Positions 1-8,014 of a stretch of DNA of 64,000 bases are shown piece by piece. The DNA lies in contig JACKKD010000002.1 of NCBI GenBank assembly GCA_020637675.1, positions 930,001 to 994,000 of the forward strand, written 5' to 3'. The notes below the pieces were generated by a model. It saw only the letters and a program-made list of their open reading frames with translations. It was not told where the DNA came from and searched no databases. The stretch is from Paracoccaceae bacterium. GTDB taxonomy: Bacteria; Pseudomonadota; Alphaproteobacteria; Rhodobacterales; Rhodobacteraceae. The first letter of the stretch is position 1. The number at the start of each line of letters is the position of its first letter. Made by a program: the position numbers and the translations under genes.

Positions 1-792
1 CGCGCCCTCGGTTGTCTCGGAAGCGTCGATGCGCGCGGTGGCGAGGATGCGCGCGGTCAGCGCACCCGCCTCCACCAGCCGGCGGTAGACGCGCGCGTGG
101 CGCTCCTCCACCGAGGCGTCGAGAAGGCCGGTCAGCCCGTGCGCGTTCGCATGCGCCTGGGCGAAGCGGACGCCGTCGGCGTAGTCTTCGTCGGAGGGCG
201 CGGGCTTGCGCGCCTCGACCCAGGCGGTCGCGCGCTCGTAAAGAAGCCCGGTGGGGGCGCCCGTCGCGTCCTTGACGAAATGACCGTTCTCCGGGTCGGG
301 CGTTGAGGCCGTCAGCCCGACGCGGGCGATGGCGGCAGAGTTGATGCAGCCATTGTGTCCGTCGGAGGCCATGATCATGCAGGGCCGGTCGGGCACCGCC
401 GCGTCCAGCACCTTCCGGTTCAGGTTGTGCTCGCCGAAGACGCCGGAATAGTAGAACCCGCCGTAGACCCAGTCACGGCCGTGGCTGGCGGCGAAGGCGC
501 TGAGGCATGCCTGCAGTTCCTCGACGGTGCGGGCGGCCGAGAGGTCGGCGCTTTCGGCGTAGTGCTGGCCGCCGTCCTGGACGTGGATGTGGGTGTCGTG
601 GAACCCCGGCAGCACCAGTCGCCCGCCCGCGTCGATGATTCTTGTGCCCGCGCCGGCAAGCGCGCGTATATCGCCGTCGGACCCCAGCGCCGCCACCCGT
701 CCATGCCGCACGGCGAGCGCGCTTACGCGGGGGAAATGCGGGTCCATCGTACGGATGTCGGCGTTGATCAGGACGAGTTCGGGCGGGGTCAT
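1..792 (-). CDS. Amidohydrolase, YtcJ-like (partial, C-terminus outside window)
   Basis: The reading frame is open from an ATG at 792 to the window edge, giving the first 264 residues. The start has the composite-domain beta strand of the amidohydrolase superfamily (VLINADIRTMD), then LPGFHDTHIH with the metal-binding HxH at residues 68 and 70. This arrangement, followed by a region rich in small residues (GGFYYSGVFGEHNLNR, SDGHN), is typical of YtcJ/amidohydrolase_3 metal-dependent hydrolases, which act on amide or related C-N bonds. The substrate cannot be read from the sequence. It diverges from an ABC importer of the polyamine type, so it may hydrolyse an imported amide; that is inference. 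The stop codon lies outside the window. Confidence 0.9.
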   Translation of the reverse strand, partial: MTPPELVLINADIRTMDPHFPRVSALAVRHGRVAALGSDGDIRALAGAGTRIIDAGGRLVLPGFHDTHIHVQDGGQHYAESADLSAARTVEELQACLSAFAASHGRDWVYGGFYYSGVFGEHNLNRKVLDAAVPDRPCMIMASDGHNGCINSAAIARVGLTASTPDPENGHFVKDATGAPTGLLYERATAWVEARKPAPSDEDYADGVRFAQAHANAHGLTGLLDASVEERHARVYRRLVEAGALTARILATARIDASETTEGA

Positions 793-852
793 GGCGGCTC
801 CGGTTCGGGTCAGGGGCCGGGATGGCCCTTGTTGTCGGATCGTATTATTTCC

Positions 853-867
853 TTTGCGCTTCGCAAA
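853..867. promoter_or_regulatory. Inverted repeat, candidate operator between amidohydrolase and ABC importer
   Basis: The arms TTTGCG and CGCAAA are separated by three bases in the 124-base divergent intergenic region. This is the most AT-rich stretch nearby, as expected for a promoter. A second repeat, GGCCC-AA-GGGCC, lies at 887-898 close to the importer ribosome-binding site. No cognate regulator can be assigned; the two TetR genes at 4885-6251 are candidates only by proximity. Confidence 0.35.
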
Positions 868-916
868 ACGGTGTTAAGGTTTTTCAGGCCCAAGGGCCAA
901 CGGGGAGAGAAAAAGA

Positions 917-2038
917 ATGCAACGCATTAAATTCATTGACAGAATGGCGGCGGGACGGGTTTCCCGCAGGCAGATGTTGCAGGCAGCGGGCGCCTTCGGA
1001 GTCGGCACGCTCGTGTTGCCGCGGCGGTCGGCGGCCGCCGAAGTGCTGACCTGCCTCGAATGGGGCGGCTATGATTCGCCGGACTACTTCCAGCCCTATG
1101 TCACGAAGTACGGCGCCCAGCCCAACTTCTCGATCTTCGCAGGCGAGGAGGACGCGCTGGCCAAGGTGCTCGCAGGTTTCGCGGCGGACGTCATGCATCC
1201 CTGCAACTACTCGGTCGCCCGTTTCGTCAACGCCGGCGTGGCCAAGGAGATCGACACCGCGCGGCTCAGCCACTGGGCGGATGTCTTCCCGGCCCTCCAG
1301 TCGGCCGAGGGCGTCGTCATGGACGGCAAGGTGGTGATGGCACCGGCCGACTGGGGCAATTCCTCGATCGCCTACCGGCCCGATCTCATGCCGCCGGAAT
1401 TCGCCGCCGATCCGACCTGGGCGATCTTCTATGAAGACGAATATGCCGGCCGCGTTGCGATGACCGACAACGAGATGGCCATCGTCATCGGCGCCATGGT
1501 CGGCGGCATGCCCTATGACGAGGCCTACAAGCTCGAAGGCGCGGCGCTCGAGGCGGCGGCCAAGGAGTGGGGCACGAAGGCCGTCAATACCGCGAAGTTC
1601 CTCTGGACGGATTCGTCGGAGGTGCAGCAGGCCATGGCATCGGGCGAGATCGTCGCGGCCTATGCCTGGAACGACCTCGTCGCCAACCTGCGCGCCGAGG
1701 GCGTGCCGGTGGAACTCGCCGTGCCGAAGGAAGGCATGTTCACCTGGTTCTGCGGGCTTACGCTCCTCAACACCGGCAAGGGCGACGAACAGGCGGCCTA
1801 TGACTTCATCGACGCCTGGCTCAGCCCCGAGACGGGAAAGGCGCTCATCGAAGGGTCGGGCTACGGCCATGCCAATATCAAGGCCTTCGAGATCGCCGAT
1901 CCGCAGGCGGTGGCCAACATGGGCATCACCGACCCGGTGGAGATGATGAAGAACTCGATCGTCTTCAAGACGCCCACGGACGCGGTGCAGGAAGGCTTCA
2001 ACAAGGTCTGGGGCGATACGAAGGCGCTGAAGTACTGA
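917..2038 (+). CDS. ABC transporter substrate-binding protein, PotD-like (spermidine/putrescine type)
   Basis: A 373-residue periplasmic binding protein of the PotD/PotF class. The N-terminus carries a twin-arginine motif (SRRQML, R17-R18), then a hydrophobic stretch ending in SAAAE, so Tat export is likely. The mature part starts with LTCLEWGGYDSPDYFQPY, the usual opening of polyamine-type extracellular solute-binding proteins. The start ATG follows a GGGGAGAG ribosome-binding site. It is the first gene of a four-gene importer operon (917-4881); the next gene begins seven bases after its stop. The family binds putrescine, spermidine and other cationic or amino compounds. The actual ligand is unknown, and the neighbouring amidohydrolase and flavoprotein operon hint at an amide or methylated amine. 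Confidence 0.92.
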   Translation: MQRIKFIDRMAAGRVSRRQMLQAAGAFGVGTLVLPRRSAAAEVLTCLEWGGYDSPDYFQPYVTKYGAQPNFSIFAGEEDALAKVLAGFAADVMHPCNYSVARFVNAGVAKEIDTARLSHWADVFPALQSAEGVVMDGKVVMAPADWGNSSIAYRPDLMPPEFAADPTWAIFYEDEYAGRVAMTDNEMAIVIGAMVGGMPYDEAYKLEGAALEAAAKEWGTKAVNTAKFLWTDSSEVQQAMASGEIVAAYAWNDLVANLRAEGVPVELAVPKEGMFTWFCGLTLLNTGKGDEQAAYDFIDAWLSPETGKALIEGSGYGHANIKAFEIADPQAVANMGITDPVEMMKNSIVFKTPTDAVQEGFNKVWGDTKALKY

Positions 2039-2045
2039 CCTTGCC

Positions 2046-3005
2046 GTGACGGACCTGACCGCCTCCGAACCGGCGCCGCCGGCGCGCGACCGCGAAGCGC
2101 TGCGCCGGTGGCTCAGGGGCTATGCGCTCCTCTCGCCGGCACTATCCGTGACCATCGCCATGCTGGCGCTGCCGATGGCGGCGCTGCTTCTTCTCAGCTT
2201 CTGGACGCAGTCGGGGTTCGAACTCGACCGGACGCCGACACTCGCCAACTATGCCGAACTCGTCCGGCCCTCGGCCGAGCCGACGGTCTGGTTCGGCATT
2301 CCGTTCCACCTCGCCTATCCGGTGCCGGCGATCCTGATGGTCAAGTCGCTCGTCATGTCGCTCATGGCGACGCTGGCCGTCATCGCGCTTGCCTACCCGA
2401 TGGCCTATTTCCTCGCCTTCCGCGTCCACCGGCACAAGGCGCTCTGGATCATCCTCATCACCATCCCGTTCTGGACGAGCTATCTGCTCAGGGTCTTTGC
2501 CTGGAAGGTTGTCCTCGGCTTCAACGGGGCCATCAACTCCGGCCTGAAAGCGCTTGGGATCATTGATAAACCGCTGGAATTCCTGCTCTACAATCCCGGC
2601 GCCGTGGTGATCACGCTGGCGCATTCCTGGGTCGCCTTCGCGATCCTGCCGATCTATGTCTCGCTGGAAAAGATCGACCGCTCGCTGCTCGAGGCGGCAT
2701 CCGACCTCGGCGACAGCAGGTGGAAACGGTTTCGCCGGATCACGCTGCCGCTCTCGGCCCCCGGCACTGTCGCGGCAGCCCTGCTCGTCTTCATCCCGAC
2801 GGTGGGCGACTACGTCACGCCGACGCTCGTCGGCGGGCCGGGCGGCACGATGATCGGCAACCTCGTGCAGGACCTGTTTCTCAAGCAGAACAACGCCCCC
2901 CTGGGGGCGGCGGTCGCGATCACGATGATGGCCATTATCGCGCTCCTCGTGGCGCTCTTCCTCTGGGCGATCGGCTACGCCCGCATCCGGTCGCGGAGGC
3001 TCTGA
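2046..3005 (+). CDS. ABC transporter permease, PotB-like
   Basis: A 319-residue inner-membrane permease with about six transmembrane segments. It has the binding-protein-dependent transport EAA loop (LEAASDLGDSRWKRFRRITL), which contacts the ATPase. The chosen start is GTG 2046, seven bases after the previous stop; it gives a short hydrophilic N-terminus before the first helix (SPALSVTIAMLALPMAALLL). The PotB type normally pairs with a PotC-type partner, here the next gene. Order binding protein-permease-permease-ATPase matches the polyamine/opine class of importers. Confidence 0.93.
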   Translation: MTDLTASEPAPPARDREALRRWLRGYALLSPALSVTIAMLALPMAALLLLSFWTQSGFELDRTPTLANYAELVRPSAEPTVWFGIPFHLAYPVPAILMVKSLVMSLMATLAVIALAYPMAYFLAFRVHRHKALWIILITIPFWTSYLLRVFAWKVVLGFNGAINSGLKALGIIDKPLEFLLYNPGAVVITLAHSWVAFAILPIYVSLEKIDRSLLEAASDLGDSRWKRFRRITLPLSAPGTVAAALLVFIPTVGDYVTPTLVGGPGGTMIGNLVQDLFLKQNNAPLGAAVAITMMAIIALLVALFLWAIGYARIRSRRL

Positions 3006-3007
3006 CG

Positions 3008-3811
3008 ATGCGGGGGAAGCTCGATCTTCTATGGGTTTACGCCGGTCTCTTCATCGTTTTCCTCTATGGGCCGGTGCTCCTGATGCCGGTCTTCGCGCTG
3101 AACGACGGCACCTTCGCGACCTTCCCGCTGAAGGGCTTCACGCTGAAGAACTTCTCGGCGATGGCGGCCAACACCTCGATGATCCTCGCCTTCCAGAACA
3201 GCCTGAAGATCGCGGTCTTCGTCGCCGTCCTCTCGACCGCGCTGGCCATTCCCGCCGCGCTCGCGCTCACCCGCTTCCGCCTGCCGGGCGGGGCGGCGAT
3301 CCAGAGCTTCATGATGCTGCCCCTCGTCATCCCCTCCATCGTCATCGCGGTGGCGCTTCTCGTGATCATCCTGAAGATCCTCGGCATCGGGCTATCGCTC
3401 TGGACCGTCGCGGCCGGGCATGTGATCGTCTGCCTGCCGTTCTGCATCTCGGTCCTCATGTCGCGGCTCGAAGGTTTCGACCCGAGTCTCGAGGAAGCGT
3501 CGCGCGATCTCGGATGTGGCGCGTGGCAGACCTTCTGGCGGCTTACCTTCCCGCTGGCGCTGCCCGGCGTGATCTCCAGCCTCCTGATGGGGTTCATCAT
3601 TTCCTTCGACGAATTCGTCATCGCCTTCTTCCTGACCGGCACCGAGACGACGCTGCCGGTCTATCTCTTCAGCCAGCTTCGCTTCCCGAACAAGCTGCCG
3701 GGCGTCCTTGCGCTCGGCTCGCTGATCCTCGTCGGCTCCGCCCTGCTCGTGATCGCCGCAGAGGTGATCCGCAAGCGCGGCGTGGCGTCCAGCAATCCCG
3801 GAGACCTCTGA
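3008..3811 (+). CDS. ABC transporter permease, PotC-like
   Basis: A 267-residue second permease, starting two bases after the PotB-like stop. It has about six transmembrane helices and an EAA loop (LEEASRDLGCGAWQTFWRLT) near residues 160-180. The segment FDEFVIAFFLTGTETTLPVYLF is characteristic of PotC/PotI proteins. Its stop overlaps the next ATG in TGATG, so ATPase translation is probably coupled. Confidence 0.93.
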   Translation: MRGKLDLLWVYAGLFIVFLYGPVLLMPVFALNDGTFATFPLKGFTLKNFSAMAANTSMILAFQNSLKIAVFVAVLSTALAIPAALALTRFRLPGGAAIQSFMMLPLVIPSIVIAVALLVIILKILGIGLSLWTVAAGHVIVCLPFCISVLMSRLEGFDPSLEEASRDLGCGAWQTFWRLTFPLALPGVISSLLMGFIISFDEFVIAFFLTGTETTLPVYLFSQLRFPNKLPGVLALGSLILVGSALLVIAAEVIRKRGVASSNPGDL

Positions 3812-4881
3812 TGGCGCCTGCGACCCCGATCATCGAACTCAGGGAGATCGAGAAGCGCTTCGGCGCGCTGACCGTGCTGCGGGAGATCGGCTTCGACATC
3901 GCGCAGGGGGAGTTCTTTTCGCTCCTCGGGCCCTCGGGCTGTGGCAAGACCACGCTGCTGCGCATCCTCGCGGGGATCGAACAGCCCTCGTCCGGGACGC
4001 TCCTCATCGACGGCCAGCCCATGGCCGGGGTGCCCGCGAACCGGCGGCCGACGAACATGGTGTTCCAGAGTTACGCGATCTTCCCGCACCTGAACGTCGA
4101 GGAGAACATCGGCTACGGGCTCAGGAACCAGCCGCTCTCCAAGGCCGAGGCGAAGGCGCGGGTGGCGGAGGCGCTGAGCCTCGTGAAGCTCGACGGGCTC
4201 GCGACGCGCAACGCCCACCAGCTCTCGGGCGGCCAGCGGCAGCGCGTGGCGCTGGCCCGCGCGCTCGTCTGCCGGCCCAAGGTCCTTCTGCTGGACGAGC
4301 CCCTCTCGGCGCTCGACAAGAAGCTGAGGGAGGAGATGCAGCTCGAACTCAGGGCGCTGCAACGGACCGTCGGGATCACCTTCGTCTTCGTCACCCACGA
4401 CCAGGAAGAGGCGCTGACACTTTCGGACCGCATCGCCATCATGGCGGAGGGCCGGGTGATGCAGCTCGACACCCCGCGCGGGCTCTACGAGCGCCCGGCG
4501 AACCGGCGGGTGGCGGAGTTCGTCGGCACGATGAACTTCGTTCCCGGCCGGCTGCGCGCGGGGCGGCTCGATGCCGGCGGGCTCGGCGCCTTCGCCGGCA
4601 CCGCCGTCGGCGCCATGCCCGAGGGTGCGGAGGGCTTTCTGGCGCTTCGGCCCGAAAAGCTCGTGCTGCACCCCGGCGCCGGGGGCGGCGGAACGGCGTC
4701 GCTGACGGGACGCGTGACGGAGGCTGCCTACCTCGGCGACCGCATCCACTACCTGGTGGCGGTCGGCGGGCTGGACCGGCCGCTCTCGGTATCGGTGAAC
4801 AACGTCGCGGAGGGCTTCGCCCTCGGCACGCCGGTCACGGTCTCCTGGGCCGAGGGGGCGGGGCTGATCCTCGGCCCCTGA
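3811..4881 (+). CDS. ABC transporter ATP-binding protein, PotA-like
   Basis: A 356-residue importer ATPase. Walker A is GPSGCGKTT, the signature is LSGGQRQRVALARAL, Walker B is VLLLDEPLSALD, and the switch His lies in VFVTHDQEEA. After about residue 240 a TOBE-type domain (FVGTMNFVPGRLRAG, LALRPEKLVLHPGA) identifies the PotA/FbpC class with a regulatory C-terminus. The ATG overlaps the preceding stop by one base. It energises the importer encoded just upstream and is the last gene of that operon. The next gene is convergent only three bases away. Confidence 0.93.
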   Translation: MAPATPIIELREIEKRFGALTVLREIGFDIAQGEFFSLLGPSGCGKTTLLRILAGIEQPSSGTLLIDGQPMAGVPANRRPTNMVFQSYAIFPHLNVEENIGYGLRNQPLSKAEAKARVAEALSLVKLDGLATRNAHQLSGGQRQRVALARALVCRPKVLLLDEPLSALDKKLREEMQLELRALQRTVGITFVFVTHDQEEALTLSDRIAIMAEGRVMQLDTPRGLYERPANRRVAEFVGTMNFVPGRLRAGRLDAGGLGAFAGTAVGAMPEGAEGFLALRPEKLVLHPGAGGGGTASLTGRVTEAAYLGDRIHYLVAVGGLDRPLSVSVNNVAEGFALGTPVTVSWAEGAGLILGP

Positions 4882-4884
4882 GGC

Positions 4885-5517
4885 TCAGGCGAAGTGGCGG
4901 GGAAAGAACGCCCGTGCCATGTGCAGGACGACCGCGCGCGCGGCGTCGCGGTCGAACCGGTCGGGGTAGAGGTGGAAATCGCTCCAGAGCCCTTCCAGCA
5001 CGGCGAGGAAGGCCATGGTGGCGAGGGTCGGGTCGACCGAAGGGTAAGGCCCCGCAGCAGCAAGTTCGGTGCAGATCGCCGTGAAGGCCGCCTGCAGGCG
5101 CGCGTCGCGGCTGTCGATGAAGGGCATGTAGGCAGGCGAGGTCTGCGCCTCGCCCCGGAAGGCTGTCCAGACGGCCATCATGCGGCGGTTGAGCACGGCT
5201 GCGTCGAAGTCGGCCGCGATGAGCGCGCGGAGCCGGTCCTCGGGGCGGGGACCCGCGGCCGCCATCGCCGCCTGCCAGTGGGCCCCGTAGGCTTCCGAGA
5301 AGTGCCGCACGACCTCGACGAGCAGGTTCGCCTTGCTCCCGAAATGCAGGTTGACCATTCCGCGCGAGAGGCCCGCGTGTTCGAGGATGCGGCTGACCGA
5401 GACGTTCGCGAGCCCGTGCTCGAGGATGGCGTCGGCCGTCGCCGCGATCAGGGCCTTCCTGTGACGCTCCTTCGTCACGTCGCGGGCCCTGCGCGGCTCG
5501 TCCGCCATCCTTGCCAT
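4885..5517 (-). CDS. TetR family regulator, BetI-like
   Basis: About 210 residues from ATG 5517; a second in-frame ATG is at 5508, and an upstream extension exists but its composition is not protein-like. The N-terminal helix-turn-helix runs through ALIAATADAILEHG, VSVSRILEHAGLS and MVNLHFGSKANLL. The C-terminal ligand domain contains FDAAVLNRRMMAVWTAFRGEA, the type seen in BetI-related regulators. It lies behind a second TetR gene on the same strand with a 128-base gap and converges on the PotABCD-like operon. Likely targets are that importer or the flavoprotein operon; the ligand is unknown. Confidence 0.85.
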   Translation of the reverse strand: MARMADEPRRARDVTKERHRKALIAATADAILEHGLANVSVSRILEHAGLSRGMVNLHFGSKANLLVEVVRHFSEAYGAHWQAAMAAAGPRPEDRLRALIAADFDAAVLNRRMMAVWTAFRGEAQTSPAYMPFIDSRDARLQAAFTAICTELAAAGPYPSVDPTLATMAFLAVLEGLWSDFHLYPDRFDRDAARAVVLHMARAFFPRHFA

Positions 5518-5645
5518 GCCCCGGCGTCCTTTCCTCAAAGTGCCGCACAGGAGTCGCGCATGGGGCGGCGTTTGGCAAGCGCGGCGACCGGGGGCACATC
5601 GCCCGGGCCCCCGGAGAATTTGCCGCAACAATCCGATGTCGCGCC

Positions 5646-6251
5646 TCAGATGCGATCGGCGAGCGAGGGCAGGAGGAGCCTGAGGTGCCCGAGCGCCAAG
5701 TCGCGCGCCGCGGTGCGCGTAAGCCGCCTGCCGTAGATGTGAAGCTGCAGCCAGAGCCCGTCGGTCATCGCGTCGATGGCATTGGCCAGGAGTGCGGGGT
5801 CGGGCGTGCCGTAGCGGGCGGCGAGCGCCTCGCAGGCCGCGACCATGGCCCGGTACCGGGTTTCCTCGGCCGCCTCGCAGATCGCGCTGAAGAGCGGCTG
5901 CGCGCCCGCCTCGCCCCAGAACGCGAACCAGAGGGCGAGTTTCCTGCGACTGCAGACGGCGGCGCCGAAGTCGGCCTTGACGAGACCGAGGATGCGGTCG
6001 AGCGGGTCCTTCTCGGCCAGCGCCGGTTCCCAGGCGGCGCGGTATTCCTCCGACAGCCGGCGCAACGTCTCCGTCAGGAGGCCGTCCTTGGTCTTGAAGT
6101 GGAAGACCAGCACACCCTGCGACACGCCCGCACCCTTCGCGACCGTCGCGAGCGTGGTGCCCGAGATGCCGTGGGCTGCGACGGACTCGACCGCCGCGTC
6201 GATGATCCGTGCCTGCGTGCGCCGGGAGGTGGGGGAAACCTTTTCGTCCAA
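5646..6251 (-). CDS. TetR family regulator, BetI-like, divergent from flavoprotein operon
   Basis: A 201-residue TetR protein. The DNA-binding domain contains IIDAAVESVAAHGISGTTLATVAKGAGVSQ followed by VLVFHFKTKDGLL (quoted in parts of the same stretch). The C-terminal domain (FGAAVCSRRKLALWFAFWGEA) resembles BetI and the neighbouring TetR at 4885-5517, so the two may be paralogs. It is transcribed away from the flavoprotein operon, and two copies of a TetR-type palindrome lie between them, so it is the most probable regulator of that operon and of itself. Confidence 0.88.
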   Translation of the reverse strand: MDEKVSPTSRRTQARIIDAAVESVAAHGISGTTLATVAKGAGVSQGVLVFHFKTKDGLLTETLRRLSEEYRAAWEPALAEKDPLDRILGLVKADFGAAVCSRRKLALWFAFWGEAGAQPLFSAICEAAEETRYRAMVAACEALAARYGTPDPALLANAIDAMTDGLWLQLHIYGRRLTRTAARDLALGHLRLLLPSLADRI

Positions 6252-6320
6252 TGCGTCCGCTCCGTCCGGTCCCTCCCAGTGATGTAGTCCTGCGCCCCGC
6301 GCCGGAAAAGCATTTTCTGA

Positions 6321-6356
6321 CTGAGCGCTCAGATATTATTTTGACTGGGCGTTCAG
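6321..6356. promoter_or_regulatory. Two tandem palindromic operators of TetR type
   Basis: The first site is the perfect 12-base palindrome CTGAGCGCTCAG at 6321-6332. The second, CTGGGCGTTCAG at 6345-6356, is a near match. Both are flanked the same way (TGACTG...TCAGA), and their starts are 24 bases apart. The layout matches TetR operators (TGA-N-CG-type half sites) and sits in an AT-rich patch between a divergent TetR gene and the flavoprotein operon, about 55 bases before the TTG start. Binding by the product of 5646-6251 is inferred. Confidence 0.65.
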
Positions 6357-6409
6357 AATGCTGCTACGCTCGCGGAAAGGAGTCGGGGCAAGAAGACTGG
6401 GGGGCAGCC

Positions 6410-8014
6410 TTGAAATACGACGCCATCGTTGCGGGAGCCGGGCATAACGGGCTGACGACGGCCGCCTTCCTGGCGCGCGCGGGGCTGAAGGTGCTTGTCG
6501 TCGAGAAGAACGAGTATGTCGGTGGCGCGGCGGTTAGCCGGGAACTGGTGCCCGGCTGGACCTACTCCAACTGCTCCTACGTCTGCTCGCTCCTCAGGCC
6601 CGAGATCATCCGGGCGCTGGAACTGCCGAAGCACGGATTGCAGGTCATCCCCTACGAAAGCGGTGCGACCTTCAATTCCGAAGGCGGGTACTTCAACTAT
6701 TCCTCGGACCACGATGCGCTCAGGCGCGAGCTTCTTCGCCACGACCCGCGCGACGCGGACGGATACGAACGCTATGCCCGCGCGGTGATGAAGCAGTGCC
6801 GTTTCATCAAGCCGCTCCTGCTGCGGACGGCGCCGGACCCGACGTCGTTCCGGCCGCGCGACATTTCGGAGCTTCTCTACATCGGCCGCCGCTTCCACGA
6901 CCTCGGCGAACGCGACATGGCCGAGACCGTGCGGTTCTGGACGCTCTCGATCGCCGAGTTCCTCGACGAGCACCTGCATTCGGACATCGTCAAGGCGCAC
7001 CTTGCCGGGTCGGGGATCATCGGCACGGGGCTCGGTCCCTATTCGCCGGGCACGGCCTACGTGCTTCTCCATCACTATATGGGCGAGGTCGACGGCTCCA
7101 TCGGCGCCTGGGGCTTTGCTCGTGGCGGCATGGGCGCGATCACCCGGGCGATGGCGGCGAGCTTCCGCGCAGCGGGGGGCGAAATTCGCGCCGGCTCCAG
7201 CATCGACCGGTTCCTCGTGAAGGGGGGCCGTGTCACCGGTGTCGCGCTGGAGAACGGCGACGAGTTCGAGGCCGATACCGTGATCTCCGGCATGGACGTG
7301 CGGCGGACCTTCGTCGATCACACCGAGGCTTCGGACCTGCCGGAGGATTTCCTGAAGGCGGTCAGGCGCTACCGCTTCCGCGGATCCTCGGGCAAGCTCA
7401 ACATCGCGCTCGACGGGATGCCGACCTTCCGCGCCGCGCCGAAGGGGGCGCGCTTCCTGCGCGGCGACCTGCATTTCCTCGACGACATGGCCGAGATCGA
7501 GCGCGCCTATGACGACTGGAAGGAAGGACGTTGGTCGTCAAGCCCTTACGTCGACTTCCTCATCCCGACGCAGATCGACCCGACGATGGCGCCGCCGGGC
7601 AAGCACTATGCCACGGTCTTCGTGCAGTATGCGCCTTACGAGCTGGCGGACGGACCCTGGGACGACGCGAAGCGGGAGGCCTTCGCCGCGACGGTGATCG
7701 GCAAGATCACGCGCCATGTCCCTGATTTCCGTGACCTCATCGTCCACAAGGAGGTGCGTACCCCGGCCGATATCGAGCGCGAGGTGGGGCTGACCGAGGG
7801 CAATATCTTCCAGGGCGAGCTGACCTTCGACCAGCTTCTCTTCAACCGCCCGGTGCCGGGCTATGCGCAGTACCGCTCGCCGATCAGGGGCCTCTACATG
7901 TGCGGTTCCTCGACCCATCCGGGCGGCGGCGTCATGGGCGCGCCGGGGGCGAACGCGGCGCGCGAGGTGCTGCGCGACCTCGGCCGCAGGATCGACATGG
8001 GGGCGGCGGCATGA
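6410..8014 (+). CDS. FAD-dependent oxidoreductase, phytoene desaturase/PYROXD2-like (first copy)
   Basis: A 534-residue flavoprotein. The start is TTG 6410, which places the dinucleotide-binding strand at the N-terminus (KYDAIVAGAGHNG). The GxGxxG fold is followed by VLVVEKNEYVGG, the usual Glu that holds the ribose of FAD. The C-terminus has LYMCGSSTHPGGGVMGAPG, the second flavin-contact motif of phytoene desaturase-like and amine oxidase-like proteins. The length fits the PYROXD2 group, whose substrates are mostly unknown. The next gene overlaps by ATGA and encodes a paralog. It is the first gene of a three-gene operon ending in a GcvT-like enzyme. Confidence 0.88.
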   Translation: MKYDAIVAGAGHNGLTTAAFLARAGLKVLVVEKNEYVGGAAVSRELVPGWTYSNCSYVCSLLRPEIIRALELPKHGLQVIPYESGATFNSEGGYFNYSSDHDALRRELLRHDPRDADGYERYARAVMKQCRFIKPLLLRTAPDPTSFRPRDISELLYIGRRFHDLGERDMAETVRFWTLSIAEFLDEHLHSDIVKAHLAGSGIIGTGLGPYSPGTAYVLLHHYMGEVDGSIGAWGFARGGMGAITRAMAASFRAAGGEIRAGSSIDRFLVKGGRVTGVALENGDEFEADTVISGMDVRRTFVDHTEASDLPEDFLKAVRRYRFRGSSGKLNIALDGMPTFRAAPKGARFLRGDLHFLDDMAEIERAYDDWKEGRWSSSPYVDFLIPTQIDPTMAPPGKHYATVFVQYAPYELADGPWDDAKREAFAATVIGKITRHVPDFRDLIVHKEVRTPADIEREVGLTEGNIFQGELTFDQLLFNRPVPGYAQYRSPIRGLYMCGSSTHPGGGVMGAPGANAAREVLRDLGRRIDMGAAA

